Origin: DALYJJ01 sp033763935
GTDB taxonomy: Bacteria; Acidobacteriota; Terriglobia; Bryobacterales; Bryobacteraceae
Direction: 5' to 3'
DNA: 64,000 nt
NCBI GenBank assembly: GCA_033763935.1
Contig: JANRJO010000053.1
Coordinates: 1-64,000, forward strand
The translations under genes were made by a program, and so were the position numbers. Position 1 is the first letter of the stretch. Each line of letters begins with the position of its first letter. Positions 1-8,122 of the stretch are shown one piece after another. Under the pieces are notes generated by a model. It worked only from the letters and a program-made list of their open reading frames with translations. It was not told where the DNA came from and did not search any database.

Positions 1-693
1 CCGCCGCCGCCCCCCTCCATTCCCGCCCACACCGCCGCCCCGCGCCTCGACCCCAACTCCCTCACCGCGCACGCCCAGCTCGTCGAGAAGACGAAGAAGG
101 GCAAAATCGACGTCTATTTCCTCGGCGATTCCATCACCCGCCGCTGGGGCGCCACCGATTACCCCGACTTCCTCGCCAATTGGAAACAGAATTTCCACGG
201 CTGGAACGCCGCCAACTTCGGCTGGGGCGGCGATCAGACCCAGCACATCCTGTGGCGCCTCCAGAACGGCGAACTCGACAACGTCAACCCGAAAGTCATC
301 GTCCTCCAGGCCGGTACCAACAACATCGGCGCCGGCGCCGCCGCCCCCGACGTCTTGAAAGGCATCGAAGCCATCCTCGCCACGCTCCGGTCGAAAGTGC
401 CCAACGCCGTCATCGTCCTGACGGCCCTCTTCCCCCGCACGGACCGCCCCTCCGCCCCCGCCGTCATCCAGGAGGTCAACGCCGCCCTCGCCGGACTCCC
501 CGGCGTCCGCTTCCTCAATATCAACGACAAACTCACACCCGCCATGTTCCTCGACAAACTCCACCCCAACCTCGCCGCTTACCAGGTCTGGGCCGATGCC
601 TTGAAGCCGATCCTCACCGAAATCCTTGGCCCGCCCGCCGCCGAAGACCAAGCCCCGCCTCCCACCGGCGACCCCAGCGCCCGCCGCCCCTGA
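1..693 (+). CDS. SGNH/GDSL-type hydrolase, 5' end outside window
   Basis: The frame is open from base 1 to a stop at 691-693, so the N-terminus lies before the window. The visible 230 codons carry the SGNH hydrolase blocks in order: GDSI with the nucleophile Ser (residues 42-45 of the visible part), a Gly-containing GWGGDQTQ block, GTNNIG with the oxyanion-hole Asn, and DKLHPN near the C-terminus with the catalytic Asp and His. This is the platelet-activating-factor acetylhydrolase-like branch, which usually hydrolyses O-acyl or acetyl esters on carbohydrates or lipids. A Pro-rich stretch at the visible start suggests a linker or the region after a signal peptide. The substrate cannot be read from sequence. 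Confidence 0.88.
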   Translation, partial: PPPPPSIPAHTAAPRLDPNSLTAHAQLVEKTKKGKIDVYFLGDSITRRWGATDYPDFLANWKQNFHGWNAANFGWGGDQTQHILWRLQNGELDNVNPKVIVLQAGTNNIGAGAAAPDVLKGIEAILATLRSKVPNAVIVLTALFPRTDRPSAPAVIQEVNAALAGLPGVRFLNINDKLTPAMFLDKLHPNLAAYQVWADALKPILTEILGPPAAEDQAPPPTGDPSARRP

Positions 694-726
694 TTCACCA
701 ACGATTCACGGAGTCCGCCGCGCACC

Positions 727-1480
727 ATGAGTCCGATCGACGTCATCCTCGGGCTTGCCGGCGGGCTGACACTCTTCCTGTACGCGATGTCCCGCCTCGC
801 CGCGATCCTGTCCGGCATCGCCGCCACCGCCCTCCTCGACTCCTCCTCGGTCACCACCATCCTGCTCATTGCCCTCATTCACGCCGGCGCACTCGCGGCT
901 TCGAACGCTCGCCCGCCGTCATCCTCGGCTCGAACATCGGCGCCACCATCTCCAGCCAGATGTGCGCCGTCGAGGTCGACCGCTTCGCTCCAGTCAACAT
1001 GCTCGCCGGTGTCTCCCTCGCCTTCCTGTGGAGGCAAACCTCGCGGCGTGTTCGAGGACTTTCTTGCGGGTCTCGAGAACCCGCTGACGGGCGTAATCGC
1101 CGGGGTCGCCGGCACCACCCTCATTCAGTCCTCGTCGGCCCTGGGTATCATCATCAAGCTGGCCGCGGCGCACTCATGACGCTCAAGGCAGGCGTCTCCG
1201 TGATGCTGGGAGCCGAGATCGGAACTTGCGTCGACACGCTGCTCGCGTCGCCGGCAGATCCCGCGAGGCCGTTCGCGCCGGCCTCTTTCACCTTGCCTTC
1301 AACCTCGTTACTGTCGCCCTGGGAGTCGCCCTCGCCGATCCCATCTCCGCCGCCGCCGCGTGGCTCCCCGGATTCCGTCGCCCGCGACACCGCCAACGCC
1401 CACGTCGTCTTCAACACCCGGGGCCCCTGGCGTTCTTCCCGTTTCTGCGTCCTGCCCCCGCCGCCGAGGATGACACCGGC
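727..1480 (+). pseudogene. Na+/phosphate cotransporter (PNaS family) pseudogene, multiple frameshifts
   Basis: Pieces of a Na/Pi cotransporter are spread over three frames. Frame 1 (from 727) gives the first membrane segment and a DSSSVTT block where the family has QSSS. Frame 3 (about 897-1030) gives FERSPAVILGSNIGATISSQ. Frame 1 (about 1045-1175) gives the second repeat with IQSSSALG. Frame 3 gives LGAEIGTCVDTLLAS. Frame 2 (about 1256-1370) gives a hydrophobic helix. Frame 3 gives RDTANAHVVFNTRG, and frame 2 ends with a hydrophobic FFPFL piece. At least six frame changes are needed, and the stretch before the first QSSS-like block looks shortened. No single frame could give a working transporter. 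Confidence 0.75.
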
Positions 1481-1881
1481 AGCAAACCGCGCCCGCCTGA
1501 ACGTCCGCGCCGCTTCCTCTCACACCCCCTCCGACACCACCAACCCCCCACAAACCCGGCCCGCGAGCACGCGAAGGCACTCCGGTGTGCCCGTCGCGTG
1601 CTCGGGCGCCGCGACCTTCATCGGCGTGAGGTCGCCTTCAGACTCTCGAGTTTGGTTCTCGCCTCTGAGTCTCCAAGAGAGACCGCTTTCTCACATTGGC
1701 GTTTGGCAAGGGTCAAGCTCCCCGCCGCAGACTCGGGGCGGCAAAGCGAATTAGCAAGTGCTCCCCCTGGGCGACGTCACCCCCTGTCCGCTCAGGCGTT
1801 GCTCTTACCCCAGAAACCGGCAGTATTGACACGGTTATAGCATGCCCGCGTTCCCGTCCTCCTGACCGCGGCGCCCGGCCA
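1481..1881. other. gene-free stretch after the pseudogene
   Basis: About 400 bases between the transporter remnant and the stop of the leftward TetR gene. Open frames cross it, but none has plausible protein character. The composition falls from very GC-rich to more mixed from about 1600 onward. A short dyad (GCGACC and GGTCGC near 1610-1640) is visible but is not followed by a T-run. No RNA gene was recognised. Confidence 0.4.
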
Positions 1882-2442
1882 TCACGTAGTCGTAAGCAGC
1901 CCCGTCAGGCTCTCAATGACACGACGGAAGGGCTTGGTGTCCCCAGTAGCTCGCGCGAGCACCAACGCGCCATGAATACTCATGATGGCGTCCTCCGCCC
2001 TCTGCGCCGCTTGTCGGGGTGGAAGACCAGCCTCACCGGCAACCCCGGCGAAAGCGCTCCGCCACGCCTCGTAAGTGCCCTCGACAGCCTTTTGGAGTGC
2101 CGCGCCTGCGCCCTTGATGGACATCGTGTCCAGGAGGCAATCCTTCTTGCCATCCGTATAGAAGCGCCGCAGCCGCTGCCCCACTTCCCGAGTCCGCTGA
2201 GCCGGCGAGCCCTCCCCCTGCAAGGGGGCCAGTACCTCATCCCGAAAGAGCAGCCCCACATGGTTCAAGGCCGACGTGGCCATCTCCTCCTTCCCGCCGG
2301 GGAATCGATGGTACAGGCTCGCCTTCTCCAGACCGGTCGCTGCACTGATACGAGCAAGGCTTGCGCCCTCATAACCGTAATCCCGGAAGACCTCCACCAG
2401 CCTCTCCATCAGACTCCTGTCGTCGACCTTGGGGGTGGGCAT
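1882..2442 (-). CDS. TetR/AcrR-family transcriptional regulator
   Basis: This 186-residue protein has an N-terminal TetR helix-turn-helix: the stretch around GYEGASLARISAATGLEKASLYHRFPGGKEEM matches the family's recognition helix. The all-helical C-terminal part resembles the LmrA/YxaF-type ligand domain. The start chosen is the ATG at 2442, which has GGAGG four bases upstream (complement of 2447-2451); a longer frame runs up to 2502. It is the last gene of a leftward cluster with a 31-base gap to the flavin-oxidase-like gene. It probably represses its own operon through the inverted repeat at 5332-5347 (inference). The ligand is unknown. Confidence 0.88.
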   Translation of the reverse strand: MPTPKVDDRSLMERLVEVFRDYGYEGASLARISAATGLEKASLYHRFPGGKEEMATSALNHVGLLFRDEVLAPLQGEGSPAQRTREVGQRLRRFYTDGKKDCLLDTMSIKGAGAALQKAVEGTYEAWRSAFAGVAGEAGLPPRQAAQRAEDAIMSIHGALVLARATGDTKPFRRVIESLTGLLTTT

Positions 2443-2473
2443 CGAGCCTCCAATCCCTGTTGTACCTGACAAA

Positions 2474-3112
2474 TCACCCAGCCGCTGTGTCGCCGCTTGC
2501 AATCTGACCGCGAAGTTTCCGGTTCTCCGCCTCCAGGGCCTCGAGGCGCTGCCGAATCGGAGCTAGCGCCTCTGACAACTCATCCTCCGTCCAGCGCGGA
2601 GTGATGTGCTGTTGACAGTTCCAGTCAAAGCCGGCGATCTTGATCAGTACCGCGCGTTCGACGACTCCCTGGTAGCCCGGCGCCGCCAGCCGTTGCACGA
2701 GCGGCGGATCCTCAGACGCCGTCTTGACCTCGGCGTGACCCAGTATCTTTAACCGCGTGCGGTTCGGGTAGTCCATCAAAAACAGGGCGACACGATCATT
2801 GGTCCGCCAGTTTCCAACCGTAATGTATTGCCGGTTTCCCCGAAAATCCGCAAAGCCCAATGTGTTGTCGTCAAGCACACGAAGGAACCCGCGCGGACCG
2901 CCGCGAAATTGAACGTAGGGCCAACCGGTTTCGCTCACCGTTGCCACGTACATTCCATCGCGGGCCTCCACAAAACTTCGTTCAAGCTCCCCCAGGCGAT
3001 CGTTGTTCGGGCCGCGCTTGAGCATGCGCTCATACTGCGCCTTGCTGCCATAGAACTCCTGTACTTCCTTCACGTGCGGCGTGAAGGCGATTTGAGCGAA
3101 CTGGTGAGACAT
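2474..3112 (-). CDS. pyridoxamine 5'-phosphate oxidase-like FMN-binding protein
   Basis: A 212-residue protein of the pyridoxamine-phosphate-oxidase-like split-barrel family. The core ARDGMYVATVSETGWPYVQFRGG, followed by a strand with GFADFRGNRQY and a later DRVALFLMDYPNRTRLKILG, matches the FMN-binding barrel. The last 35 residues form a charged helix (LEALEAENRKLRG) that may be a short coiled coil. The start at 3112 is supported by GGAGAAGG just upstream; longer readings upstream have no protein character. Such proteins reduce or bind small molecules with FMN or F420, and a true PdxH role is unlikely. It lies between the DinB and TetR genes in the same transcript. Confidence 0.85.
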   Translation of the reverse strand: MSHQFAQIAFTPHVKEVQEFYGSKAQYERMLKRGPNNDRLGELERSFVEARDGMYVATVSETGWPYVQFRGGPRGFLRVLDDNTLGFADFRGNRQYITVGNWRTNDRVALFLMDYPNRTRLKILGHAEVKTASEDPPLVQRLAAPGYQGVVERAVLIKIAGFDWNCQQHITPRWTEDELSEALAPIRQRLEALEAENRKLRGQIASGDTAAG

Positions 3113-3129
3113 TAACCTTCTCCTTTCCC

Positions 3130-3699
3130 TTACCGCCGGCCCGCCGCCTCCGCAGTGTGCGTGGGATCGGCGCCCTCCCACGTCACATCCGCCGTCGGAC
3201 CATACGTCGCCGGCACGGGCCGGTCGAGCAGGCGCAGGTATACGGTCAGCTGTGTTCGATGGTGAGCCGTATGCAGAACACGCCGCCAAAAGATCCAGAC
3301 TCGCTCGCGCTCCACATCGAAGAACGGCGCCGGCGTGAGCCACCAGTCAGCGTTGCGAGCGGCGAAATAAGCGAGACGCGGTCGGGCAAGCTCCAGAAAA
3401 CGGTGCGTGAGCGCCCCCACCGTTCCGTCCTTCGGCAACACCGCGTCCGCCGGAGGCTCTGGATTGCCGAGAAACTCGCCAAAGAAGCGTCGCTCGCTCA
3501 GCAGTTGGTGTTTCAGAATATCCCCGACGCTGCTGGACCGCGGATGGGGCCGCCAGGACAGATCCTGGTCCGTGAATTGCCCCCACACGCCCGCCACCTT
3601 GTTGGTTTCGCTTGCGTACGTATCCAGCAGATGCTGGTGCTGAGGCGATGCCGCCCGAGGCACCTCCGCATCGCTGATTGCTGTGGACTCGTACTTCAT
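3130..3699 (-). CDS. DinB-family four-helix-bundle protein
   Basis: About 190 residues with the DinB/YfiT metal-binding bundle layout: a first His in DILKHQLLSERR, and the C-terminal HTAHHRTQLTVYLRLL motif that supplies the other metal-ligand histidines. Family members are often thiol-dependent transferases or stress-induced proteins, and the substrate here cannot be told. The ATG at 3699 is annotated, but AAGGAG stands 5 bases before an in-frame GTG at 3705, so the true start may be two codons earlier. It sits 17 bases upstream of the flavin-oxidase-like gene in the same leftward operon. Confidence 0.85.
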   Translation of the reverse strand: MKYESTAISDAEVPRAASPQHQHLLDTYASETNKVAGVWGQFTDQDLSWRPHPRSSSVGDILKHQLLSERRFFGEFLGNPEPPADAVLPKDGTVGALTHRFLELARPRLAYFAARNADWWLTPAPFFDVERERVWIFWRRVLHTAHHRTQLTVYLRLLDRPVPATYGPTADVTWEGADPTHTAEAAGRR

Positions 3700-3785
3700 T
3701 GGCACATTGGCTCCTTGGGTCCCATGCGGGGAGCCGCCCACGCTCAACCGGGCGCGGGCGGCGTCCCATCTCCTTCTGCGGCGCC

Positions 3786-4337
3786 CTAAGCCGCGGCACC
3801 CTCCGCGGCCCTCACGACGGGGAAGTCAATCTCCGTCTGGGCCGTGTGATTGAAGTAGTTGGTGAACACGTTCAGGGCGACCGTCGCGATGATCTCTGCA
3901 ATCTCCCCATCGTTGTAACCAGCCTCGCGGACTCGCGCCAGATCTTCGTCACTGGCCATGCCTCGCGTCGCGACGAGCGTCCGGGCAAACGCGAGCCCGG
4001 CTTCCAACTTACCCTCCTCCGCGGTCGCCCGACGGCTCGCGGAAATCTGCTGAGACGACAGGCCGAGCATGGCGCCGATCGCTGAGTGGGCCGAAAGGCA
4101 GTAGTCGCAGCGGTTCGCCTGCGCCACGGCGAGCGCGATCTGCTCCCGGAAACGGGCACTGAGCGAACTGTGCCCGAGCGCGGAACTGAAGCTCAGGTAG
4201 GCCTCGAGTACCGCCGGCGACTGGGCCATTGTCCTCATCATGTTCGGCGTGAGGCCGAACTTCGCCTGTACCTTATCTAGTAACTCTTTCGCCTTGCCGG
4301 TGGCAGTGGCGGGATCGACTGCTGGTATGCGTTGCAT
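3786..4337 (-). CDS. AhpD-like / carboxymuconolactone decarboxylase-family protein
   Basis: A 183-residue AhpD-fold protein of the peroxidase-related branch. The active-site signature is complete: Cys77 and Cys80 (CDYC) with His84 three residues later, after the helix FREQIALAVAQANR. In AhpD this Cys pair relays electrons to a peroxiredoxin or reduces peroxides directly. The start at 4337 has AGGAG eight bases upstream, which rules out the slightly longer frame. The surrounding genes (hydrolase, flavoprotein, DinB, TetR) suggest a small detoxification or stress unit, but no substrate is implied by sequence. Confidence 0.88.
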   Translation of the reverse strand: MQRIPAVDPATATGKAKELLDKVQAKFGLTPNMMRTMAQSPAVLEAYLSFSSALGHSSLSARFREQIALAVAQANRCDYCLSAHSAIGAMLGLSSQQISASRRATAEEGKLEAGLAFARTLVATRGMASDEDLARVREAGYNDGEIAEIIATVALNVFTNYFNHTAQTEIDFPVVRAAEGAAA

Positions 4338-4371
4338 TGTATGTTCTCCTTTCAACTCCGGTTCAAAGTCT

Positions 4372-5307
4372 TCAACGCTTGCCGTGGCGGGCCAGGAAGG
4401 CCTCCATCAGCCGCGCAATCTCGGCCCCATGCGTCTCCAGGGCGAAGTGGCCCGTATCGAGCAGGTGGAGCTCCGCCTTCGGCAGATCGCGCAGATACGG
4501 CGTAGCGCCTTCGGCCGGAAAGATCGCATCGTTCTTGCCCCAGACAATCAGCGTCGGCGGTTGGTGCTTGCGAAAATACGCCTGAAACTGCGGGTAGAGC
4601 GGCACATTCGTGCGGTAGTCAAAGAACAGGTCGAGTTGAATCTCATCGTTGCCCGGACGGTCCAGACCGGCCTGGTCAAGGGTCCACGCGTCGGGATTGA
4701 GCAGCGTGACATCGGAGACTCCGTTCGTGTACTGCCACTTCGTGGCGTCCAGCTTCAGGAGGCCGCGCAGGGCGTTCCGATTCTGCTGATTGGGTTCCTC
4801 CCAGTACTTCTTGATCGGGTTCCAGAACTCACGCAGGCCTTCTTCGTATGCATTGCCGTTCTGCACAATCAGCGCCGTCACCCGTTCCGGGTGCGCCAGC
4901 GCCAGCCGATACCCCACTGGCGCGCCATAGTCCATGACGTAGAGCGCATAGCGGCTCAGCCCGATGGACTGCGTGAACTTGTCCACGACGCGAGCCAGGT
5001 TCTCAAACGTGTAGGAGAACTTCTCCCGGTCCGGCATAGCGCTCTTCCCATAGCCGGGGTAATCAGGCGCGATCACGCGGTAACGGCTTGCCAGCCGGGG
5101 GATAAGCTCGCGAAACATCTGCGATGAGGTGGGGAAGCCGTGCAGCAGCAGTATCGCTGGCGCACTCTTCGGCCCGGCCTCGCGGTAAAAGATGTCCGTC
5201 CCGTCTACCGTGATCGTGCGGTAGCGCGGCTGAACATCGGCTTCAGGTTTAGGCGCGGCGGCAGTCAGCCCAGCCAGCAAAACCGTCGGTATCAACAGTC
5301 GAATCAT
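4372..5307 (-). CDS. secreted alpha/beta hydrolase, epoxide hydrolase/dehalogenase-like
   Basis: A 311-residue alpha/beta hydrolase with an N-terminal signal-peptide-like stretch (residues 1-18). HGFP (56-59) marks the oxyanion region. The nucleophile elbow MDYGAP places an Asp (126) rather than a Ser at the nucleophile, as in epoxide hydrolases and haloalkane dehalogenases. The acid is probably Asp260 (GKNDAIFP) and the base His287 (DTGHFALE). A strong GGAGGGAG stretch lies just upstream of the ATG. It is the first gene of the operon that ends in the TetR gene, and the inverted repeat at 5332-5347 is just upstream. Hydrolysis of an epoxide or halide is inferred; the substrate is unknown. Confidence 0.88.
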   Translation of the reverse strand: MIRLLIPTVLLAGLTAAAPKPEADVQPRYRTITVDGTDIFYREAGPKSAPAILLLHGFPTSSQMFRELIPRLASRYRVIAPDYPGYGKSAMPDREKFSYTFENLARVVDKFTQSIGLSRYALYVMDYGAPVGYRLALAHPERVTALIVQNGNAYEEGLREFWNPIKKYWEEPNQQNRNALRGLLKLDATKWQYTNGVSDVTLLNPDAWTLDQAGLDRPGNDEIQLDLFFDYRTNVPLYPQFQAYFRKHQPPTLIVWGKNDAIFPAEGATPYLRDLPKAELHLLDTGHFALETHGAEIARLMEAFLARHGKR

Positions 5308-5331
5308 CTCTCCACTCCCTCCTCAGCTCTT

Positions 5332-5347
5332 TACCGAATGGTCGGTA
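5332..5347. promoter_or_regulatory. probable TetR operator, perfect hexamer inverted repeat
   Basis: TACCGA and TCGGTA form a perfect inverted repeat separated by ATGG. It lies 24 bases upstream of the alpha/beta hydrolase start (5307), in the 83-base gap before the receiver gene. Spacing and symmetry fit a TetR-family dimer site, and the cluster it heads ends with a TetR gene. Binding is inferred. Confidence 0.55.
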
Positions 5348-5390
5348 CACACAAATAGACGCAGAACCTGGCACATCGGTCGCAGGAACT

Positions 5391-5828
5391 TTAGGCCGTT
5401 CCCCTCGAACGGCGGACAAGCCCGCGAATCGTCCGGGCGAGCCCCGTCCGCAGCTCCTCGCGTGCCAGGCGTGCATGCCCGGCCACCTGAGCAAGCGCCA
5501 GGGCGTGATCCGGCTCGCACGCGGTGAGGAAAACGATGCACGGAGCAGGCAGCGTTTCCCGAACGGCAGCCGCGGCCAACCCCCGGTCCATGACGACAAC
5601 ATCCACAGGATGCTGCTCGAGTTCCGCCAGCACGGCTGCAAACGTCCCTACGCTCGCCGTCACAACCATATCCGGCTGTGCATTGATCAGCAGGACCAGG
5701 CCCTCTCGAGCGGGCTCATTGTCGTCGGCCACCAGGATGCGAATCGCATCGCCCGGGCCAACTTGCTTCATGTCCTGATGGTAATGGGGCGCCCCGGAGC
5801 TGCCATCCGGTGTTGGTAGTGGCTTCAT
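5391..5828 (-). CDS. stand-alone response-regulator receiver domain, incomplete active site
   Basis: 145 residues, essentially one CheY-like receiver domain with no output domain. The acidic pair (Asp35, Asp36 in ILVADDNEPAR), the phosphoacceptor strand VDVVVMD with Asp81, and the Thr (LTA, 102) are present. The conserved Lys that normally follows in a GYLxK-type motif is not seen; the matching segment reads AGHARLAREE. The start could be 5828 or an internal ATG at 5771, since neither has a strong ribosome site. A short dyad, CCTAC/GTAGG, sits at 5831-5844 just before the ATG. It may be an independent gene upstream of the TetR operon. No histidine kinase is nearby. Confidence 0.72.
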   Translation of the reverse strand: MKPLPTPDGSSGAPHYHQDMKQVGPGDAIRILVADDNEPAREGLVLLINAQPDMVVTASVGTFAAVLAELEQHPVDVVVMDRGLAAAAVRETLPAPCIVFLTACEPDHALALAQVAGHARLAREELRTGLARTIRGLVRRSRGTA

Positions 5829-5883
5829 CCCCTACTTTGGTAGGAGCGCTTCGCGGGGAAGCGGCCGCGCGCCCGGCGCCGTG

Positions 5884-6348
5884 TTACCGCTCCTCGTGGC
5901 ACGCCGCGCAGTCATTCCGCGCTTTCGTCTCCGCATGGCACGCCATGCAGAAACGCATATTGTTCTCCACCTCTTTGGTGATCACATCCCGCTTCGCCAC
6001 CGGTCCGTGGCACTTCTCGCACGCCGCCCCCGCCGCGGTGTGCACCCGGTGGCTGAAGTACACGAACTCCGGAAGCCGGTACACCCGAACCCAGTCGATC
6101 GGCTTCTTGTCCTTCGCCGCCGCCGCCAGCTTCTGAATGTGCGGGCTCTCCCGTTTCACCGCCTGGTGGCACGTCATGCAGAAGCTCTCCGCCGGAAACC
6201 CCATCGCCTCACCCGGGTCCGGATTCTTATGGCACGAGTTGCACTTCAGCCCCAGCGCAACATGCGTCTTATGGCTGTACGGAATCGGTTGCTGCTGGCC
6301 GAATAAGACCCCCGCCAGCAGCAACCACCCCGCCAGTCGAACCGCCAT
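5884..6348 (-). CDS. exported pentahaem c-type cytochrome (class III-like)
   Basis: 154 residues with a signal peptide (1-18) and five CXXCH haem-attachment motifs at residues 36-40, 57-61, 110-114, 134-138 and 147-151. Extra His residues (SHKTH, FSHRVH) are suited to be distal ligands, as in cytochrome c3/c7 proteins. It would carry electrons in the periplasm. The ATG at 6348 lies two bases after the stop of the upstream dehydrogenase gene, so the two are almost certainly translated together. The cytochrome is a plausible electron acceptor for that enzyme, although a sugar dehydrogenase normally uses one or two haems rather than five. Confidence 0.92.
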   Translation of the reverse strand: MAVRLAGWLLLAGVLFGQQQPIPYSHKTHVALGLKCNSCHKNPDPGEAMGFPAESFCMTCHQAVKRESPHIQKLAAAAKDKKPIDWVRVYRLPEFVYFSHRVHTAAGAACEKCHGPVAKRDVITKEVENNMRFCMACHAETKARNDCAACHEER

Positions 6349-6350
6349 CG

Positions 6351-7574
6351 TCACTTCGGCGTTACGTGAATCAGTGCGCCCGGGTTCGCGTCCTCCAGCA
6401 ACCACAGCGAACCGTCCGGCGCCTGCGCCACGTCGCGGATGCGCTTGCCGACATCCCAGCGCTCCACCGCCTTCGCTCCGCCCTTGCCGTCAAACTCCAG
6501 CCGCACCAGCGCGCGGCTCGCCAGCCCGCTCACAAAGCCGCTGCCGTCCCACTGCGGAAACGTCTTCTTCCCCGTGTAGAACATCAGGTTCCCGGGCGCA
6601 ATCACCGGCACCCAGTAGAGCACCGGCTTCGTGAATTGCGACTGGGCGTCATGGCCCGGTATCGGCACCTCGTCATAATTGACCCCGTAAGAAACCACCG
6701 GCCATCCGTAGTTCTTCCCCTTATCGATCAGGTTCAACTCATCGCCGCCGCGCGGCCCGTGCTCCACCTCCCACAACTCGCCCTTCGGCGAAAACGCCAT
6801 CCCGTACGGAGCCCGGATGCCCGAAGCCCACGTCTCCGCCGGCGTCTGATTCCCTTCCGGGAACGTATACGTGCTCACCGGCTTCGCCGTCTTCGCCACC
6901 TCCGTATTGCGCGGCGGGTCGATCAGCGGAATCGTCGCCGCCCCCTTCTTGCCGTACCCCGGGTTCCCCGGCGCCGGCTTCCCGTCCAGGGTCAGCCGCA
7001 AAATCTTGCCTACCGGTTGGTCCGGGTCCTGCGCCGGCGTCATCCGCTGCCGGTCCCCCACCGCCAGGAACAGTGTCTGCCCGTCCGGCGAGAACGCCAC
7101 CTGCCCACCCACCTGCCCGCCCTTGCCGCGCGGCATCTGCCGCCAGATCACCTCAAAGTTCTCCAGCCGCGGATTCCGTCCCAGGTTCAGCCTCGCCCGG
7201 GCCAGCGCCTGCCCCCCGCCGTAATCCCCCGGCTCCACGTAGGAAACATAAACGGTCTGATCCGTCGCATAGCGCGGCGATAGGAACACGCCCAGCATCC
7301 CGTTCTGGCCCTGCCAGTAGACCGCCGGCGTGTTGCCCAGCGGCGCAATCTTCTTCCCCTCCGCCGATACCAGCCAAATCGGCCCGATCTTCTCCGTCAC
7401 CAACATGCGCCCGTCCGGCAGGAACGCAATGCGCCACGGCAGCCCGAACGTGTCCGTCGTCGTCATCTGAAAGGGCAGCGTCGCCGCGGGTTTCTGGTCT
7501 CCCACGTTGACCTGGCCGAATGCCATCCCCGCTCCCAGCATGAACAGAAGCGCCCCTGTAGCCGATCTCGTCAT
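6351..7574 (-). CDS. PQQ-dependent sugar dehydrogenase-like beta-propeller (GSDH family), catalytic His replaced
   Basis: 407 residues: signal peptide (1-20), then a glucose/sorbosone dehydrogenase six-bladed propeller. Typical blocks are FLPDGRMLVTEK, NGMLGVFLSP, GGQVAFSPDGQTLFLAVGDR and WEVEHGPRGGDELN. Family enzymes oxidise aldoses in the periplasm with PQQ. In the usual H-x-GGQ block the catalytic His is replaced by Gln (G153-Q154-V-G-G); the two related proteins at 60675-63775 keep the His at residue 146. The enzyme may therefore be inactive on sugars or use another base. It is followed within two bases by the pentahaem cytochrome gene. Confidence 0.9.
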   Translation of the reverse strand: MTRSATGALLFMLGAGMAFGQVNVGDQKPAATLPFQMTTTDTFGLPWRIAFLPDGRMLVTEKIGPIWLVSAEGKKIAPLGNTPAVYWQGQNGMLGVFLSPRYATDQTVYVSYVEPGDYGGGQALARARLNLGRNPRLENFEVIWRQMPRGKGGQVGGQVAFSPDGQTLFLAVGDRQRMTPAQDPDQPVGKILRLTLDGKPAPGNPGYGKKGAATIPLIDPPRNTEVAKTAKPVSTYTFPEGNQTPAETWASGIRAPYGMAFSPKGELWEVEHGPRGGDELNLIDKGKNYGWPVVSYGVNYDEVPIPGHDAQSQFTKPVLYWVPVIAPGNLMFYTGKKTFPQWDGSGFVSGLASRALVRLEFDGKGGAKAVERWDVGKRIRDVAQAPDGSLWLLEDANPGALIHVTPK

Positions 7575-7764
7575 CGTTGTCCTCGTTTCGTCTTCTCGAT
7601 TGCCAGCCCCCAGAAAACCGGGTCCCGTGGCATCAGGTTACTACGGCCTCGCTGCCCGGTGTCACATGGCACAGCACCACCAACCTGCAAAGATGCTGCC
7701 GCGCCCGCATTCGATGCCCTTTCACGCGACGCTCGATGTGATAGATTAAGTCAACCAGACCCGA

Positions 7765-8073
7765 TTGTATGCTTACCAGAACCCCCGCCTCGCCCTCGTC
7801 CTCACCTCCACCCTCGGCCTCTTCGGCGCCGATTTCTCCATGTCCGTAACGGACAAGAACTACCTGCACACCCAGGGCTTCAGCGTCTTCCTCTACGACA
7901 GTACCTACCACCCGATCTTCGTTGACCAGAAGAACACCGCCATGGAGATGATCCTCCACGGCAAGCGCATCGCCACCAACGGCGACGTCCGCCTCATGCC
8001 CACCCCCGAACAATGGGACCTCGTCGCAACCCTCGCAAGCCATGTCCGACGGCCAAAGAAGGGAGTCAGCTAG
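7765..8073 (+). pseudogene. N-terminal remnant of a secreted protein, possibly a glycoside hydrolase
   Basis: A short frame starting at a TTG (7765), with a signal-peptide-like stretch LALVLTSTLGLFGADF and about 80 further residues. The segment FVDQKNTAMEMILHGKRIATNGDVRLMPTPEQWD recalls the N-terminal beta-sandwich of large secreted glycosidases in acidobacteria, where the protein normally continues for hundreds of residues. Here it stops after SHVRRPKKGVS. No matching C-terminal part was found nearby. A truncated gene is the likeliest reading, and the family assignment is from recollection of the motif only. Confidence 0.4.
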
Positions 8074-8122
8074 ATACAGCCTCGGTTCCTCTAAGCTACC
8101 CATCCAGAGGACGCCGCATGAT

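Noticed and set aside
180..1754. Open frame of 524 codons on the plus strand at the left end
   Set aside because: A frame-3 reading across the SGNH hydrolase gene and the transporter pseudogene; only short pieces (transporter fragments) are meaningful.
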